64,000 nt of DNA from Panorpa germanica (Eukaryota > Arthropoda > Insecta > Mecoptera > Panorpidae). Positions 50,010 through 61,830 of this stretch are shown here, piece by piece. Position numbers and translations under genes: made by a program. The stretch is taken from the NCBI GenBank assembly GCA_963678705.1, contig OY783216.1, forward strand, positions 3,100,001 to 3,164,000. The letters run 5' to 3'. The notes beneath the pieces were generated by a model. It was not told the origin of the DNA and made no database searches. It was given only the letters and a program-made list of their open reading frames with translations. The number at the start of each line of letters is the position of its first letter. Positions within the stretch are counted from its first letter, which is position 1.

Positions 50010-51025
50010 GTTAATAATTTAATTTAAATTTAAAGTTATTAATCACAATACATATATTAAGTTAATAATGACAATATAATATAAAGAATACTCAAGAATC
50101 AGACTCCCTTCCTGATTTTCCTCGCTCGCACCCACGACTATGTCGTTATGGAAGGTTCTAGAACTAGGCTCCTTTCATTTTGCTCTAACTTTACTTTCAT
50201 CAGTATTTTATGATTCACTTTAACCTCAAATTAATTGGAAATGTCATTCCTAGATGGCTCTCAATATCTTTTATTTTCTAAATATTAAGTTAGATTTAGC
50301 TTTGTCCAAAACAAACTAGGATTAAAGTTATATTGAGATTCACTTCAGAAACTGTCTTTTAAAGTTACAAAAAGTTACTTTCAGTTAAGTTAACTTTACT
50401 GTACAAGTATTTTTGAAGTTTTGCCATAAAACTTTCATGATGTTCATTCATTTATTCACAAGAACAGACAGTCGAGGCGAGGCGAAGCGGCTTGAGAAAA
50501 CAATCCACCAAACACTCTCAGTCTATAACAAATCATTGGATAGAAAGATCACAATTCCGCCTTAAGACTTTCGTTTATGAACTTACACAGAAGAGAAACA
50601 AATGCTAAAAGTTAAAGATAACAACAAACAAGTTGAGATCAACCCTCCCCCTCCCCCCGCTCCTCTTACTCGTGGATCATACACAAGATGCTGAGTAATT
50701 GATATCATTTTGTTTTCAAAGTTCAAAGATTACTGAAATGTCAGCAGTTAGGTCACCAGGGACTCCTATATTGATGTCTTCGAAATTGTAACACCCGTGA
50801 CGCAAGTAATGTAAGATGTAATTAAAGTTATACTAATTTAGAAAGGTAGGAGATAATTAATTATAATTTGTGTCACTTTCTGGAGACTTACAACACATTT
50901 GTATTAATGTATGGTTAGATTAAGATATACTTGTATACAGGGCATATACGAGGAAGACGCGAGGAGGGGGGGGATTGTAGAAAGGGGGCTCCGACTGTAA
51001 ATTAATTCCACGGTAGATTATCTTA
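50010..51025. other. miple intron, unique-looking part
   Basis: No repeat family or exon recognised; C-rich tract at 50643-50660. Confidence 0.4.
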
Positions 51026-51743
51026 CGGGGGAGAGGGGGATTTTGGTCAAAACGATAAAAGAGAAGCATATTTTCAATAATGTTTTTTGACGACACAGTT
51101 AATATATAATTATTTCTATAATTACTACAGTATAAAATAACATTGAAGAATACTTTGTGAAATTTTCATAAATAAATATCAAGAAATGACGCATTGACAG
51201 CGAATCTCCGCTGACGTCACAAAAAAAAACATCACGGTGCCTCTCATAACATATCACTGGATTTTCTGAAATCAAAAATCCAAATGATTTCATTAGTTGA
51301 TAAGTTTCTGCAGGTAACGCTGTCAAGTTTCTAATTTTTTATTGCTTTTTCAATTATTTACAGCACTTAAAAGTCAAAATACCGATTTTTCATAAAAAAA
51401 ACAAAAACTTTGTTATTTTAAAATACGATAAAATTAAAAAATTAAAAAGAACTCGACAGCGTTATCTCTACATTTATGCAAAGAAAGAGTATGCAGAATT
51501 TCAAAAGAATCGGTCCAGTAGATTTTCAGCTAGAGAGGGCACCGACTCTGAAAAAGCTATGTGTGAGAAACCGCATTTAAAAGTTTCAAAGTAACACGAA
51601 ATCAGACCAGAGAGGTGAAGACTTAAAACTCTATATCTCCGACAGATTTACTCCAATCGACTTCAAATTTTTACACAATAAACTTAATATGTTGTACAAT
51701 AATATAAATAAATTTAAAAAAAATTTAAAAAAAGTTGAAGCCT
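51026..51743 (-). mobile_element. piggyBac-like MITE family P, copy P4
   Basis: Inverted copy. G-rich end at 51026-51040 followed by GGTCAAAACGATAAAA; the far end AAGTTGAAGC at about 51743 abuts Jockey fragment J3. TTAA is not preserved (TTAC at left). Several small indels. Confidence 0.75.
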
Positions 51744-51744
51744 T

Positions 51745-51912
51745 GGACATTAGACAGCTGGCCAAATTGTTTGGATGTTCAATTATTCTCTCCTTGTATG
51801 CTTTGATTCTAAGCACTATTTCTTCATTAACTGTGGGTATATATTAAGTACAAACCCTGGTGCGTTCGTGACAATCCTTAGCATTTTGGACTGGAATCTT
51901 TGGATTAATAAG
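51745..51912 (-). pseudogene. Jockey-like LINE fragment (copy J3)
   Basis: On the minus strand this reads IQRFQSKMLRIVTNAPGFV, then (after a deletion relative to J1 of about eight codons) TVNEEI, AYKERIIEHPNNLASCLMS. It is the same subfamily as J1. It is cut off where P-family MITE copy P4 begins at about 51743. The J1 3' UTR does not reappear on the far side of the MITE. Confidence 0.75.
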
Positions 51913-52468
51913 AAGAATTTAGAATCTTTGGAGATTTGAATTCACGAAAGTTTTTCGTGCTAAAAGGAGATGATGTATAACATATCCTAATTAAAGGAAA
52001 AACAATTTCCCCAACTCGCAATACATACAAAGTTGTTAGTTTTCTGAATGACCTAAAAACAAGATTACAAGGAAATACTTATACAACCCTCTCTCATGGT
52101 TTCAAATGATATTTTTCTATTTGCTTTTCTTTAGTTTTCCCTCAAGTTAATGTAGTTTTTCTGTAGTTGTCTCTAAGTCATTACCGCTGCTCTCACATCT
52201 TCATTTCTTACAGTGAGCGCTTCATTATAACTTCCTTCTTTCTTCATTCCACTTGAGAATCTTTTTATTTTTCTTTTAAAAACTTCACGACTCTTTTTCA
52301 GTTGTAAAGTTTTAGTCCTGTTTTATATTCAAACAACAAAACATTACATAACATAAAACTGTTATCCTTTTAAGGACTCAGAAGTCTTGTATACGTCACC
52401 AGTGACGTACTTGTTTTCAGGGGCGTTCCTAATTTGTTACACTAGAATTAGTAAAAGAATATTTGTAC

Positions 52469-52828
52469 CAGGGGCGGCCTTAGCTATTGCGGGGTCCTGG
52501 GTGGCAGATCTTTGCGAGGCACTTGTTCTTTGTATAATTTATGTAAATTGTAAGTAAGTATTTTTGATGATAATTGACGAGAAATAAAATTTTATATTGG
52601 AAGTTTTATAAAAGTTAACAAGCACAAAGACGACAAATATTAATGATGATAAACTAAGGTACATAAATGCCTTAAAAGATATACGCAGTGATTCTAGTTG
52701 GATTTCTAAAGAGCGAGGCGCGAGATTCAAATACATATATTGTTTAGAATTTTTCTACTTGGGTTGTTGCGCGAGAATGCGAGGCCCTAGGCGGTTTCCC
52801 TGCCTACTATCCCTTAAGGCCGCCTCTG
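52469..52828 (+). mobile_element. hAT-like non-autonomous element, second copy
   Basis: Begins CAGGGGCGGCCTTAG and ends GGCCGCCTCTG, near-identical inside to the copy at 37498. Flanking 8-mers are ATTTGTAC and ATTTGCGT, so the target duplication has decayed or is coincidental (5 of 8). Lies in the miple intron. Confidence 0.78.
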
Positions 52829-53689
52829 ATTTGCGTCATAAACTCCTCTGAATAGATTTATATACAAATTCAGTCGGCGTATGTTTGTGCTCGCAAAAAT
52901 TTTGACTATTATTTATTATGTTAAATTTGTACGTTGTGTAATGGCATTGCTGACATCGATCACCTAATTCATTAATGAGACATCTCCGAAAAATAATTAT
53001 TTCATTTGTGTATGTAGTTATATGTAAAAATTATATTCCCTATCAACTCAAAACTCAGTTAACCTATAAATGCAATCAAATAAAATTATACTGCAGATAA
53101 ACAAACATCAACCTGAAACAAAATACATACCTTATACATTATTTCCTTGATTTTACAGTTTGCTTAAATAATATACACAGCATTTTTAATTTTTCTTAAT
53201 AACTCATTTTCAAAAGAGAATAAGAAGTATTTTTGAGTCGCAAAGCTCACAAAATGCGCCTGCTCATAAATAAGACCATGCTTACCACCCCTCCCCCATA
53301 CTATGTTAAATGGGCTATGGGAGTGCTCCAAGTGGAAGTGTATCTTTTACCACTGCTACTCCACATCAAAGCTCTGTGCTTTTTACAAAACTTATTTACG
53401 TTCTCATATTTACAATTATCCAGTTGTACTTCTGCCACAGAGAAGCTTATTTATAAATAACGTTTTACATTACATTTCTCATTAACATAGCTTAAAAACG
53501 AATATCGTGATGCAGAATCAACTGTTGGTAATGATTACTTTATTATAAATAGGTTGCAAATTTTATAGACCTACATTTATGGAAAAATACGATGTGATGT
53601 AAAAGTAATATTAAAATGTATGGTGACTGGGACTACCCAAGTTAAAACAAAATAAAATATCAATATAAAATTTCTGTTAGACTATATTT

Positions 53690-54336
53690 TTTTATTTATT
53701 TATATTATTGTACAACATATTAAGTTTATTATGTAAAAATTTGAAGTCGATTGGAGTAAAAATGTCGGAGATGTAGAGTTTTAAGTTTTCACCGCTCTGG
53801 TCTGCTTTCGTGTTACTTTGAAACTTTTAAATGCGGTTTCTCACGCTTTTTCAGAGTGGGTGCCCTCTCTAGCTCAAAATCTACTAAACCGATTTTTTTG
53901 AAATCTTGCACACTCTTTCTTTACATAAATGCCGAGGTAATGCTGTCGAGTTTCTTTTTATTTTTAAATTTTATCGTATTTTAAAATAACAAAGTTTCTG
54001 ATTTTTTTCATAAAAAATCGGTATTTTGAATTTTAAGTGCTGTAAAAAATTGAAAAATCAATAAAATGAAAAAAAATCGACAGCCTTACCTGCAGAAACT
54101 TATCAACTAATGAAATCATTTTGGTTTTTTTATTTCAGAAAATCCAGTGATGAGTTATGAGGGACCCCGCAATGTTACTTTTTTTTTTGACGTCTGCGGA
54201 GATTCATTGTCAATGCCTCATTTCTTGATATTTATTTATGAAAATTTCACAAAGTATTTTTCAAATGTTATTTTATCATGTAGTAATTATAGAAATAATT
54301 ATATATTAACTGTGTCGTCAAAAAGCATTATCGAAA
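53690..54336 (+). mobile_element. piggyBac-like MITE family P, copy P5
   Basis: Family core present; both G/C-run ends and TTAA flanks are lost. Lies in the miple intron, same strand as the gene. Confidence 0.72.
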
Positions 54337-55562
54337 CATTATTCGAAACTCGCTGATCAGTCAGCTGCAACAATGATCCAAACAATAGTTCATCCTATTG
54401 GCAAACCGCGCCCTGGCTCTGGGTCTGGATATGTAGTTCTAATTCACAAATTGTTCATCTTTTTCACGCACATTGCCGCTGTTGTATTTTAATTTAAATT
54501 AATTCATATATATGATGTTCAGCCATTTAGTAATTACGTATACATACATGTTTCACCAGACGCTGTATTTCTACACATTTATACGACTCTCTCTCTGGCT
54601 GTGTGTGTGTGTACTATAATATGTGTGCTTTGTTTTACGCTGATGAATTCTACATTTGTATTTATTATAACAACCCATTTGATTTAATATTTAAAGTTCT
54701 TCGCAGACAATATAGACATCATTAATTTTAATTAAATTTTAAAATGAGTAATAACTTTTTTGTAAGTTTGTACTATACATAATACAATGGTTTACTTTAT
54801 ATTCCATTTCTATATGAAATAGTAACAAGCCAACGAAGTCTTCAGGTTAATTTTTATATGTCACATCTTGTCCTCATTTCAAAACCCCTCCCTCCCGCCT
54901 CTGCTGTGAAGTAACACATTTGAAAACGAAATATATTTTTAGTCTTATTTTTTCTTCATTGGTTTTGTTTTTTTTGGGTGTCGCTTTTTAAATTAGATGT
55001 AACATTGCGAAGTTTATGACCTTCTTCACTTGTTAAACCCCGTTGTCCCACATTTTGGACCCAATCCCACTTCTGTGGCGTCACTCATTCGAAAAAAATT
55101 GTATAGTCTTATTTTTCATTTTTTTGCTCTATGTCATATTTTGGATTAGTTGTAATGCTATCTTTTGATTCCTCTCTTTCCCCATCCTCTCTCTCTCTCT
55201 CTTTTGTCACGTGTATAATTAATGGATGACCCCTTCGCAAAACTTGGAATATTTTACTACTTGAAATGCAACAAGAAAAAAAATGAAATCTCATAATTTC
55301 TTAAGAAACACTTTACGCTAATGATTTTATTAATTAAATTTCTAAATGTCGCGTAAAATGGCGCTGTATACCAGTGAGCAATAAAATAACTACATTGCAT
55401 TAGGTATAAGATATATGTTGAGGTAAGCGTCCACTTCTCAGCATGCATCGTTTCAAACAAATTCTATAACAATTCAATAACAAGAGTGGTTAGAGATTAG
55501 TGTTTATATGACAGTACCGCAAACATCAAATGTGTTGTGTCAAATAGATTTTATAGTTCAAA
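54337..55562. other. miple intron, unique-looking part
   Basis: Short GT (54603-54616) and CT (55187-55203) runs; no exon recognised. Confidence 0.4.
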
Positions 55563-55755
55563 TTACGAGAGTTCGGCGGCGACTCATACTTAAAACAAAT
55601 TGTGAGGTATAAACTGCCGATATAACTAAAAAGCACAGACTCACCTTTTTCTATAATGTATATAGAAACGAATAAGATAAAACTCATTATCGTATTATAG
55701 ATTTATACCGCTCTTATAACCTCTTTTAAGCATAAGTCGCCGGCGAACTCTCGTG
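55563..55755. repeat. Small inverted-repeat element with 30-bp ends, in miple intron
   Basis: Left end TTACGAGAGTTCGGCGGCGA, right end (inverse) TCACGAGAGTTCGCCGGCGA; the match continues to about 32 bp (CTYATRCTTAAAA). 193 bp in all, much GC-richer at its ends than the surroundings. No obvious target duplication. Confidence 0.65.
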
Positions 55756-56828
55756 ATATAGGTTTGCTCTCGTGAACACTTCTTGAAGGAGTGACCGTGT
55801 TCTTCTATTCTTTGTCTCTTCTGCCAATACACAAGTAAAACTGGCTCCAAACGATGCGATGAACGTTTGAATCAAATGTTTACCTACAACATGTAAGTCA
55901 AATATTGTAAGATTGACATGGCAAGTTTCATGCTACACTGTGGAACGAATGATTTATTTATTTTATTAATTCGTTGATATTATGGACACTGACACTGTTT
56001 AACAAAAACTTTCAAGTAAATAAAGAAACTTTCAGGTATAAAACCTTCCTTTGTTGGACGATTCGTGCAGCAGTGCATGACATGTGGATCAAGTGTGTGG
56101 CGGGGGTAGAAAAATCCCTTTCACGCGGGTCAAAAGGGTGACAACAGCCCGAACTTGTACCGGCATTAATCTTTGAATGAATCTAATGCTAATATATCAA
56201 CGCATATTTATTAGAAGTATTCAATTTACCAATCGAGGCAGTCAGTAAGTTCTAGCCGAGAATCGATGCTGATAAGCGGACGCGTACCTTTAGATGTAAG
56301 ACCTAGAATAACTCGTAACTGACGTTAACCTATATCTTGATAGAACTAGCGGTTATTTTGTTAATTTAATTTAGATAACAGCGCTAGATATTTCAATTTA
56401 TGCGAAGATCAATTAAGATAACACAGTTAGTGAATGAAGTGACAACTCAGCCCTTTGACTATTTGCAGAGGACTGTAAAGTAGCACCAGGGAGGCGCAGG
56501 GGAGGGGCGTTCAGATGTATGTAACAGTGCCGATGTGTCTTCTTGTGACTTTGTATAATGATGTTATTATGTAATTAAAATGTAATTATATTTACAATGT
56601 ATAACATAGACTTATACTAGAAATTAAATTAAGGCTGGGTTTGTGACATGTGTATAGTATACATTATATTAAAGAAATAGGTAACAGAGTTAAGATATCT
56701 ACGAAGGCGTAGACCTGTTTAATGATTAATAATTGGGTTGTGTCCTTAGTTTGAAATACTATTAAATTTTACCATATGTTGGTAAAGTTTGGAATCAGAA
56801 TTTCAAATTAAATTATCTCTTAGTAATC
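55756..56828. other. miple intron, unique-looking part
   Basis: Somewhat GC-richer near 56085-56170 and 56480-56510; nothing identifiable. Possible intronic regulatory DNA, unsupported. Confidence 0.35.
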
Positions 56829-57420
56829 TCAATAATAATAATGTGTGTGCCGTTCGATTTTACATTCTCTCAATATTAGGGCTACTGCAAATGAAGCCAG
56901 ACGTATTCTGCATCTCAGTTCTGTCGACGTAACGTCATACAAGCTTCATGCAAGCTGCAAGTAAGGTCCTTTCTCTGAAATATAGCACGTTTTTTCATTG
57001 AGAAAATGTCAAGTGATGAAGAAGATGTGATTTTAGCATACGCTTTTATTAGAAGACGACGAATCAGGCGTAGAATATATTGGCTAAACTTAAATCTGTT
57101 CTAGTATTTTCTAATTCAAAAACACTTTCTGTTTCCTATACTCTTGTCTTATTATAACTTTTTGTTCCCTTCTCTGCCTTGTTTATCACCGTTTTCTACT
57201 TCTCCTTCCTTCTTGCCTGTACTCTGTCACTCACCCTTAGGCGTCTATTTTCTTTTCACTAGTCCTCTTTCTCTCGCTTATACATTCTACCGTTTCTCCC
57301 TTTCATATCTTCTCAATCTCTTCATGTCCATTCTAAGTCGTCATGCTATTTCGAGTTTTATTCTTTGTTTCTATTTTCATTTCTTTTTATACAACAATTT
57401 TCCGGCTGTACTGGCTGGAT
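56829..57420 (-). mobile_element. L-family LINE remnant (L7), interrupted by Harbinger fragment
   Basis: An (AAT)n tail and L-type 3' UTR start at 56829-56875, are interrupted at 56876-57083 by a PIF/Harbinger-like fragment, and resume at about 57084 (ctaaacttaaa) through 57340-57420. The later part parallels L5 (TTTCTGTTTC, ACCGTTTYCTRCTTCTCCTTCC blocks). It ends about 70 bp before the miple domain exon. Confidence 0.6.
56879..57083 (+). mobile_element. PIF/Harbinger-like 5' fragment with transposase N-terminus
   Basis: Starts GGGCTACTGC directly after TTA (56876-56878), the 3-bp target typical of PIF/Harbinger. An ATG at 57006 opens MSSDEEDVILAYAFIRRRR and continues to ..RRRIYW before running into LINE sequence at about 57084. 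An acidic Ser/Asp/Glu start, then a hydrophobic patch, an Arg run and an aromatic pair is how many HARBI1-like nucleases begin (family knowledge). No DDE domain, right terminal repeat or second TTA is present, so only the left end survives. Confidence 0.55.
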
Positions 57421-57488
57421 CGAACTAAAATTTTTTATCTATAGATCCTCCATTATCAATTTACTAAAAGATGTATTTTATTTCACAG

Positions 57489-57626
57489 AAACTTGTCGCT
57501 ATATCAAAAGTCAGTGGTCAGAATGCGATCCCAAGAACAACATGAGGTCCAGAACTTTGACACTGAAGAAGGGAGACGCTGATACTTGCGAGCAGACCAA
57601 GACTGTCCAGAAGAAGTGCAAGAAAG
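57489..57626 (+). CDS. miple: miple PTN/MK heparin-binding domain exon
   Basis: A 138-nt exon encoding one complete PTN/MK domain. It follows an acceptor (tttcacag, 57488) and ends at a donor gtgagt (57627). It is phase 1 at both ends, so it can be skipped or duplicated without breaking the frame. The peptide carries four cysteines spaced C-x9-C-x20-C-x9-C, essentially the two-disulfide spacing of the midkine C-domain. Family hallmarks are CRYIK..WSECD at the start, RSRTLTLKKGD in the middle and CEQTKTVQKKCKK at the end; the Lys/Arg patches are the expected heparin/chondroitin-sulfate contacts. Family members are secreted and bind glycosaminoglycans and receptor tyrosine kinases or phosphatases; insect miple proteins act in nervous-system and metabolic settings (family knowledge). 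Midkine-type proteins usually carry two such domains, and I see no second one up to 64000, so the gene should continue beyond the window or in an exon I missed. Confidence 0.93.
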
Positions 57627-57849
57627 GTGAGTTCACTTCATAACTTGCTAGTGTCATTGAAATCATTTGTATATACAACGAAACATTGCAAGAAGCTTCT
57701 TGATATTGAGATCATTCATGGGCATTTGATAATGATTGTTAATTGCATTTCATGAATCATTCATTGGTAATTTTTACATTTACTCTGTATAAATATTCGT
57801 AATACTTTAAAAGTATCCGGTTATTCAGGTCTTTAACTATTACTGTTAA

Positions 57850-58296
57850 GGGGGGGGGGGGGGTCCAACTTTTTATTTATATTACTGTACAACGTATTAA
57901 GTTTATTGTGTAAAAATTTGAAGTCGATTGGAGTAAAACTGTCGGAGATATAGAGTTTTAAGTTTTCACCTCTCTGTAAAAAATTGAAATATCAATGAAA
58001 GAAGAAAAATTTGACAGCGTTATCTGCAGAAACTTATCAACTAATGAAATCATTTTGGTTTTTCGATTTTAGAAAATTCAGTGATGAGTTATGAGTGACA
58101 CCGCAATGTTACTTTTTTTTGTGACGTCAGCGGAGATTTGCTGTCAATAGCTCATTCCTTGATATTTATTTATGAAAATTTCACAAAGTATTCTTCAAAT
58201 GTCATTTTATCATGTAGTAATTATAGAAATGATTATATATTAACTGTGTCGTCAAAAAACTTTATCGAAAATATGCTTCTTTTTTATCGTTTTGAC
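57850..58296 (+). mobile_element. piggyBac-like MITE family P, copy P6 (internally deleted)
   Basis: TTAA at 57846-57849, a G-run of 14, then TCCAACTTTTT; TTAA at 58297-58300 after TCGTTTTGAC. Only about 447 bp: the region between TTTCACCTCTCTG and TAAAAAATTGAAA, including one arm of the internal inverted repeat, is missing. It starts 220 bp downstream of the miple domain exon. Confidence 0.78.
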
Positions 58297-58300
58297 TTAA

Positions 58301-59339
58301 AGTACATTTCAAGAAATAAGTATGCCAAATTTTGCAAAATTAAAATATTTTCATTATCTTTTCTACGTGTTTTTATACGAATATACACACTTTTGAATAT
58401 TATCACTTAACAATTCTTTCACTATATGCACTTCTCGCCATAGAATAATAACATATTTTGAACATTATTGACGAGAATTATGTTATTCCCAAAGTACAAC
58501 TTTTTAAGAACATTTCTATGAGAACATGTGTCTCTTTGATTTCGATACCTAATTGCCTCGGTTTTTTCGGATCGTCTCTGCTACAATACTTTACTTAAGT
58601 GTGTTTAGCAGATTTCTTTATAACGTAGACATTTGTAACTTTGTAGTGCACGTTCTAAATTCATTGTTTCCAACTTGAAAAATTTACATATAAAACAAAA
58701 ACTGAATTGCCTCATGCATAGTAATTTACATACACGATTACTGTATAATTGTAGAGAGTAGTGTAGTAGGTGTAATTAAGTGACACGAGTTGTACTTATC
58801 CATATCGTGTTCCGTATAGATAGTACCTAAACCTGCCCTAGTGCTGTGTTGGATTTTGTGTATCACTAATTATACACAATAAAGTACCGAGCTTTCAAGT
58901 TGTAACAAATTGTTTGAATGTCAAGAGCTTTTAGATTAATCACTTATCAAAAAGATAACATCATTTGGGGTAGTGTTGCCGCGCTTTGGAATACGACGAC
59001 GACATGATAAATTAGAAAATATTTAGGGTTTTATGGTTGTGGTGAATTAGGAAACGCCGCGGCCGCGCTTTTATCGTTGGGGGTTAATGTAGACTGGCAA
59101 AGGAAAGCTGCTTGCCTGATAGTAAACATACTCTGATATTTTGGGTGCTTTGAATATAGTTAGTTGTTGGTGTGATCGATTCGAAGCTTGGCTTGACGAT
59201 CCTTGCAAATACTAGTCGAACACCAACATGTGTGACAACATGTCAAGCTGTCCTATTTAGGGATGCGCGCCTATATCCCGGTAACGGTTAATGAATCTCG
59301 TAGATAATTTTATGGTCTACAAATTTTATAATAACTTCT
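58301..59339. other. Downstream miple intron (inferred) or spacer
   Basis: No second PTN/MK exon seen. A GC-rich spot (acgccgcggccgcgctttta) is at about 59053. Confidence 0.35.
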
Positions 59340-59525
59340 TCTTTTTTTTGATTACTAAAGATTATTACAAACTGTCCTGCTTAGAGGACATTCAGTGATA
59401 GGCAAGTCAAAATAAAGTGTCTTACGCGGGATGTGCCCATCGACTCATCCCTCAATTTTAATAGATTCTAGATTCTGTTTAGTTTAGGCTAATAGGTCCT
59501 GAGGTACCTTCTTTTTTAGTCATTT
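59340..59525 (-). mobile_element. Jockey-like LINE 3' UTR and tail (copy J4)
   Basis: Reverse complement of the last 40 coding bases and 3' UTR of J1. The shared blocks are the ACCTCAGGACCTATTA-type end of the ORF, the GAGGGATGAGTCGATGGGC block and the GTCCTCTAAGCA block. The poly-A tail appears as a T-run at 59341-59349. A severely 5'-truncated insertion. Confidence 0.75.
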
Positions 59526-61202
59526 AGTTAGTTAATAATAACTTGTAAGGACACATAGGATATTTTCAAAAGAACAGATTTTTGGAATGTTTTACCTCAA
59601 ATATAACATTCTTTTTTTTTAATATTTATTTGAGTGCATCAACTTTCAAAAACTATTAGCACTTAAAACAATAAATACTAACGCTTTCTGTTAACTCCGG
59701 CTTTTTGATTGAGAAACCGAAATTTATAACAGCAGTGGCCATGAATAGATCATTCTTGTTGTCTGGATATAAAGTATAAGAAAAGGCAGAACATTATTAG
59801 GGGCGATAAAAGGTTACGTGCCGAGGAAGCCTGAGAAATTATATATGAAAAAAAAAAGAATATATACATTTATAAACATTTACAAAACATAATTTACAAC
59901 TTATAAATACGAGTATGGGTATTTAAAATAAAGAGATTAAATTACTTTTATTGATAAAGTCAATAAGGTTTTTCAGACTTTCACTGCTTTCAAATATCTG
60001 CCTGTATTCATCAGGCATATTACAGCCGAATATCAGATTCTATGGGACTTTTGAGCTAACTTATAAAATTTCAAAACAATGATTTATGCAAGTTTATAGC
60101 TTATTATAAACAAGCGTACTATCCCAATTCTGATGTGGAAAACAATACCTATCCCGCTAATCTAATGTGGAATCAAGGTACTCTTATTTAATTTAGGGCA
60201 AATGTCAATTCAATTAATATTCAACTATGCAATATCTTAGTTTCTTGTCAGGATGATAAAGAATCACATAATTTGTTTAATACATTTATTTAATAAAATA
60301 ATAACGATGATAATAATACAGTATGATTACAATATAAACGTTGGTATTTACTTTATAAATACAGAACAATGAATAAACAAACCATCAATCAGTGGTTTAA
60401 AGTTTCACACATTTTAATTGCTTTAACCTTTGACTTGGTTTCCGTTCACAATATACACTTATTAATCACATTCTTTTACGACTTTTCTAGCTCGGGTGTT
60501 ATAGTTATGATTACTTTGTATGCTCGATTTATTTTTACGACTCCACATATATATATATATAACTAGGCTATAATGCATGTACTACACATGAATTGATAAT
60601 ATTCTCTATTCTATAACATAACTCAATTCCAATAGGTATTTTATCACAGTTTATTTTTACAGATATCACACAAAATTTCATTGCATTCATATTGAATTTT
60701 AATAAACAACATTTAATACACATAATAACACTTTTTATTGCTTCCACGTTTTGAATTTATATTTAAATTATATCGATTTTCATCGTCTATTTAACATCGC
60801 CTCATATAAAATAATTTGTATGATAATACTGGTACGTTAGTTAACAATGCATTGTTTAATTATTAGCAAATATGAAATTGAATATATTACAGTTGAAAAT
60901 TAAATTGAATTAATAATATTAGAGGGGTACTTCTATACATTGCAATCATTGCATTCTGACTACGATAATCAAAAAAGAAAAAAAGAAATGTATTCGATCA
61001 AAATTTCAAGTCAATCGAGTTTTGCGAACACAAACATATGCAGGCTGAGTTTTTATATGTTTGATCTGATGTATTACCATTAGCAAACAAAAAAATCTCT
61101 GTATGTATCTATTCTGATACTTTTCTAGAAGAACAGATGACAAAAATCGGTTCCAATAGGTCTTACATGTAGTTTCCAAATAACTTATCACAAGATTGTA
61201 GT
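59526..61202. other. AT-rich spacer
   Basis: Nothing recognised; short (AT)n at about 60546-60562. Confidence 0.4.
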
Positions 61203-61830
61203 TATTATTTATTATATTAATTGTGTGCCTTTCGGCTTTACAATCTACATTATTATATTTCTTAATGCATTTCATATAAATTCAAAGTTAAAACTAAACT
61301 TAAACTCTTCTAGACTATTACTACTTCGAATAGTACTTTCTGTTTCTTCTTTTCTTGATCCTCTCTCTTCATGTCCCCTACTCCTCCTTTATTCACACCG
61401 TTTCCTGCTTCTCCTTCCTTATTGCCTGTATCTTCATCTATCACCTCTTGCCTTCCTTGTCTCCTCTCGACAAACTCTCTATTATCTTTTCACTATCCTT
61501 CCTGCCTTCTCTCTTCGTTTTCACTTCTCCACTTATGTCTATTACAGGCATAAACGCTCTATCTTTACTATTGCCTCTTGACTCTCTTACTTTACTATTT
61601 CTTCTTGACTCTCTTCCTTTACTATTTTATTATTGTCTCTATCTCCGTCATCCAACTCTTGTCCTTATCTCCTTTCCGCAAATCCTCTATTTTTCTGGAC
61701 TGAAGTTTAACTGTTTCCTCCCTACTTCTTTCTTTCTCATGCTTCCTTTCACTGCCTCTTTTAGTACTTCCTCTCTCTTCATGTTCCTTATGCAACCCAA
61801 CTACGAGCTTATTTATTGATTGTGACAAAT
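61203..61830 (-). mobile_element. L-family LINE remnant (L5)
   Basis: L-type 3' UTR and (TAA)n-like tail at 61203-61225, followed by pyrimidine-rich + strand sequence. On the minus strand the latter gives charged peptide remnants (EERGSTKRGSERKHEKERS) also present in L2. The IARFRLGNE part is absent, so L2 and L5 form a second structural subtype. Confidence 0.62.

Larger units (their letters stand above)
48952..57488 (+). other. miple: miple intron, about 8.5 kb, filled with transposon remnants
   Basis: The intron is bounded by gtaagt (48952) and tttcacag (57488). It holds a chimeric L retroelement (49266-50009), a P MITE abutting a Jockey fragment (51026-51912), a hAT-like element (52469-52828), another P MITE (53690-54336), a small palindromic element (55563-55755) and an L LINE remnant interrupted by a Harbinger fragment (56829-57420). 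I saw no further miple-like exon in it, and none is needed because the flanking phases match. Confidence 0.75.

Noticed and set aside
57144..57428. 94-codon + strand frame upstream of the PTN/MK exon as an extra miple exon
   Set aside because: It is antisense LINE L7 sequence. The acceptor at 57488 and matching phases make it unnecessary.
61225..61819. Overlapping + strand frames of 118 and 154 codons rich in Ser, Leu and Phe
   Set aside because: They are the antisense of purine-rich LINE sequence (L5); pyrimidine-rich DNA gives long stop-free frames by composition.
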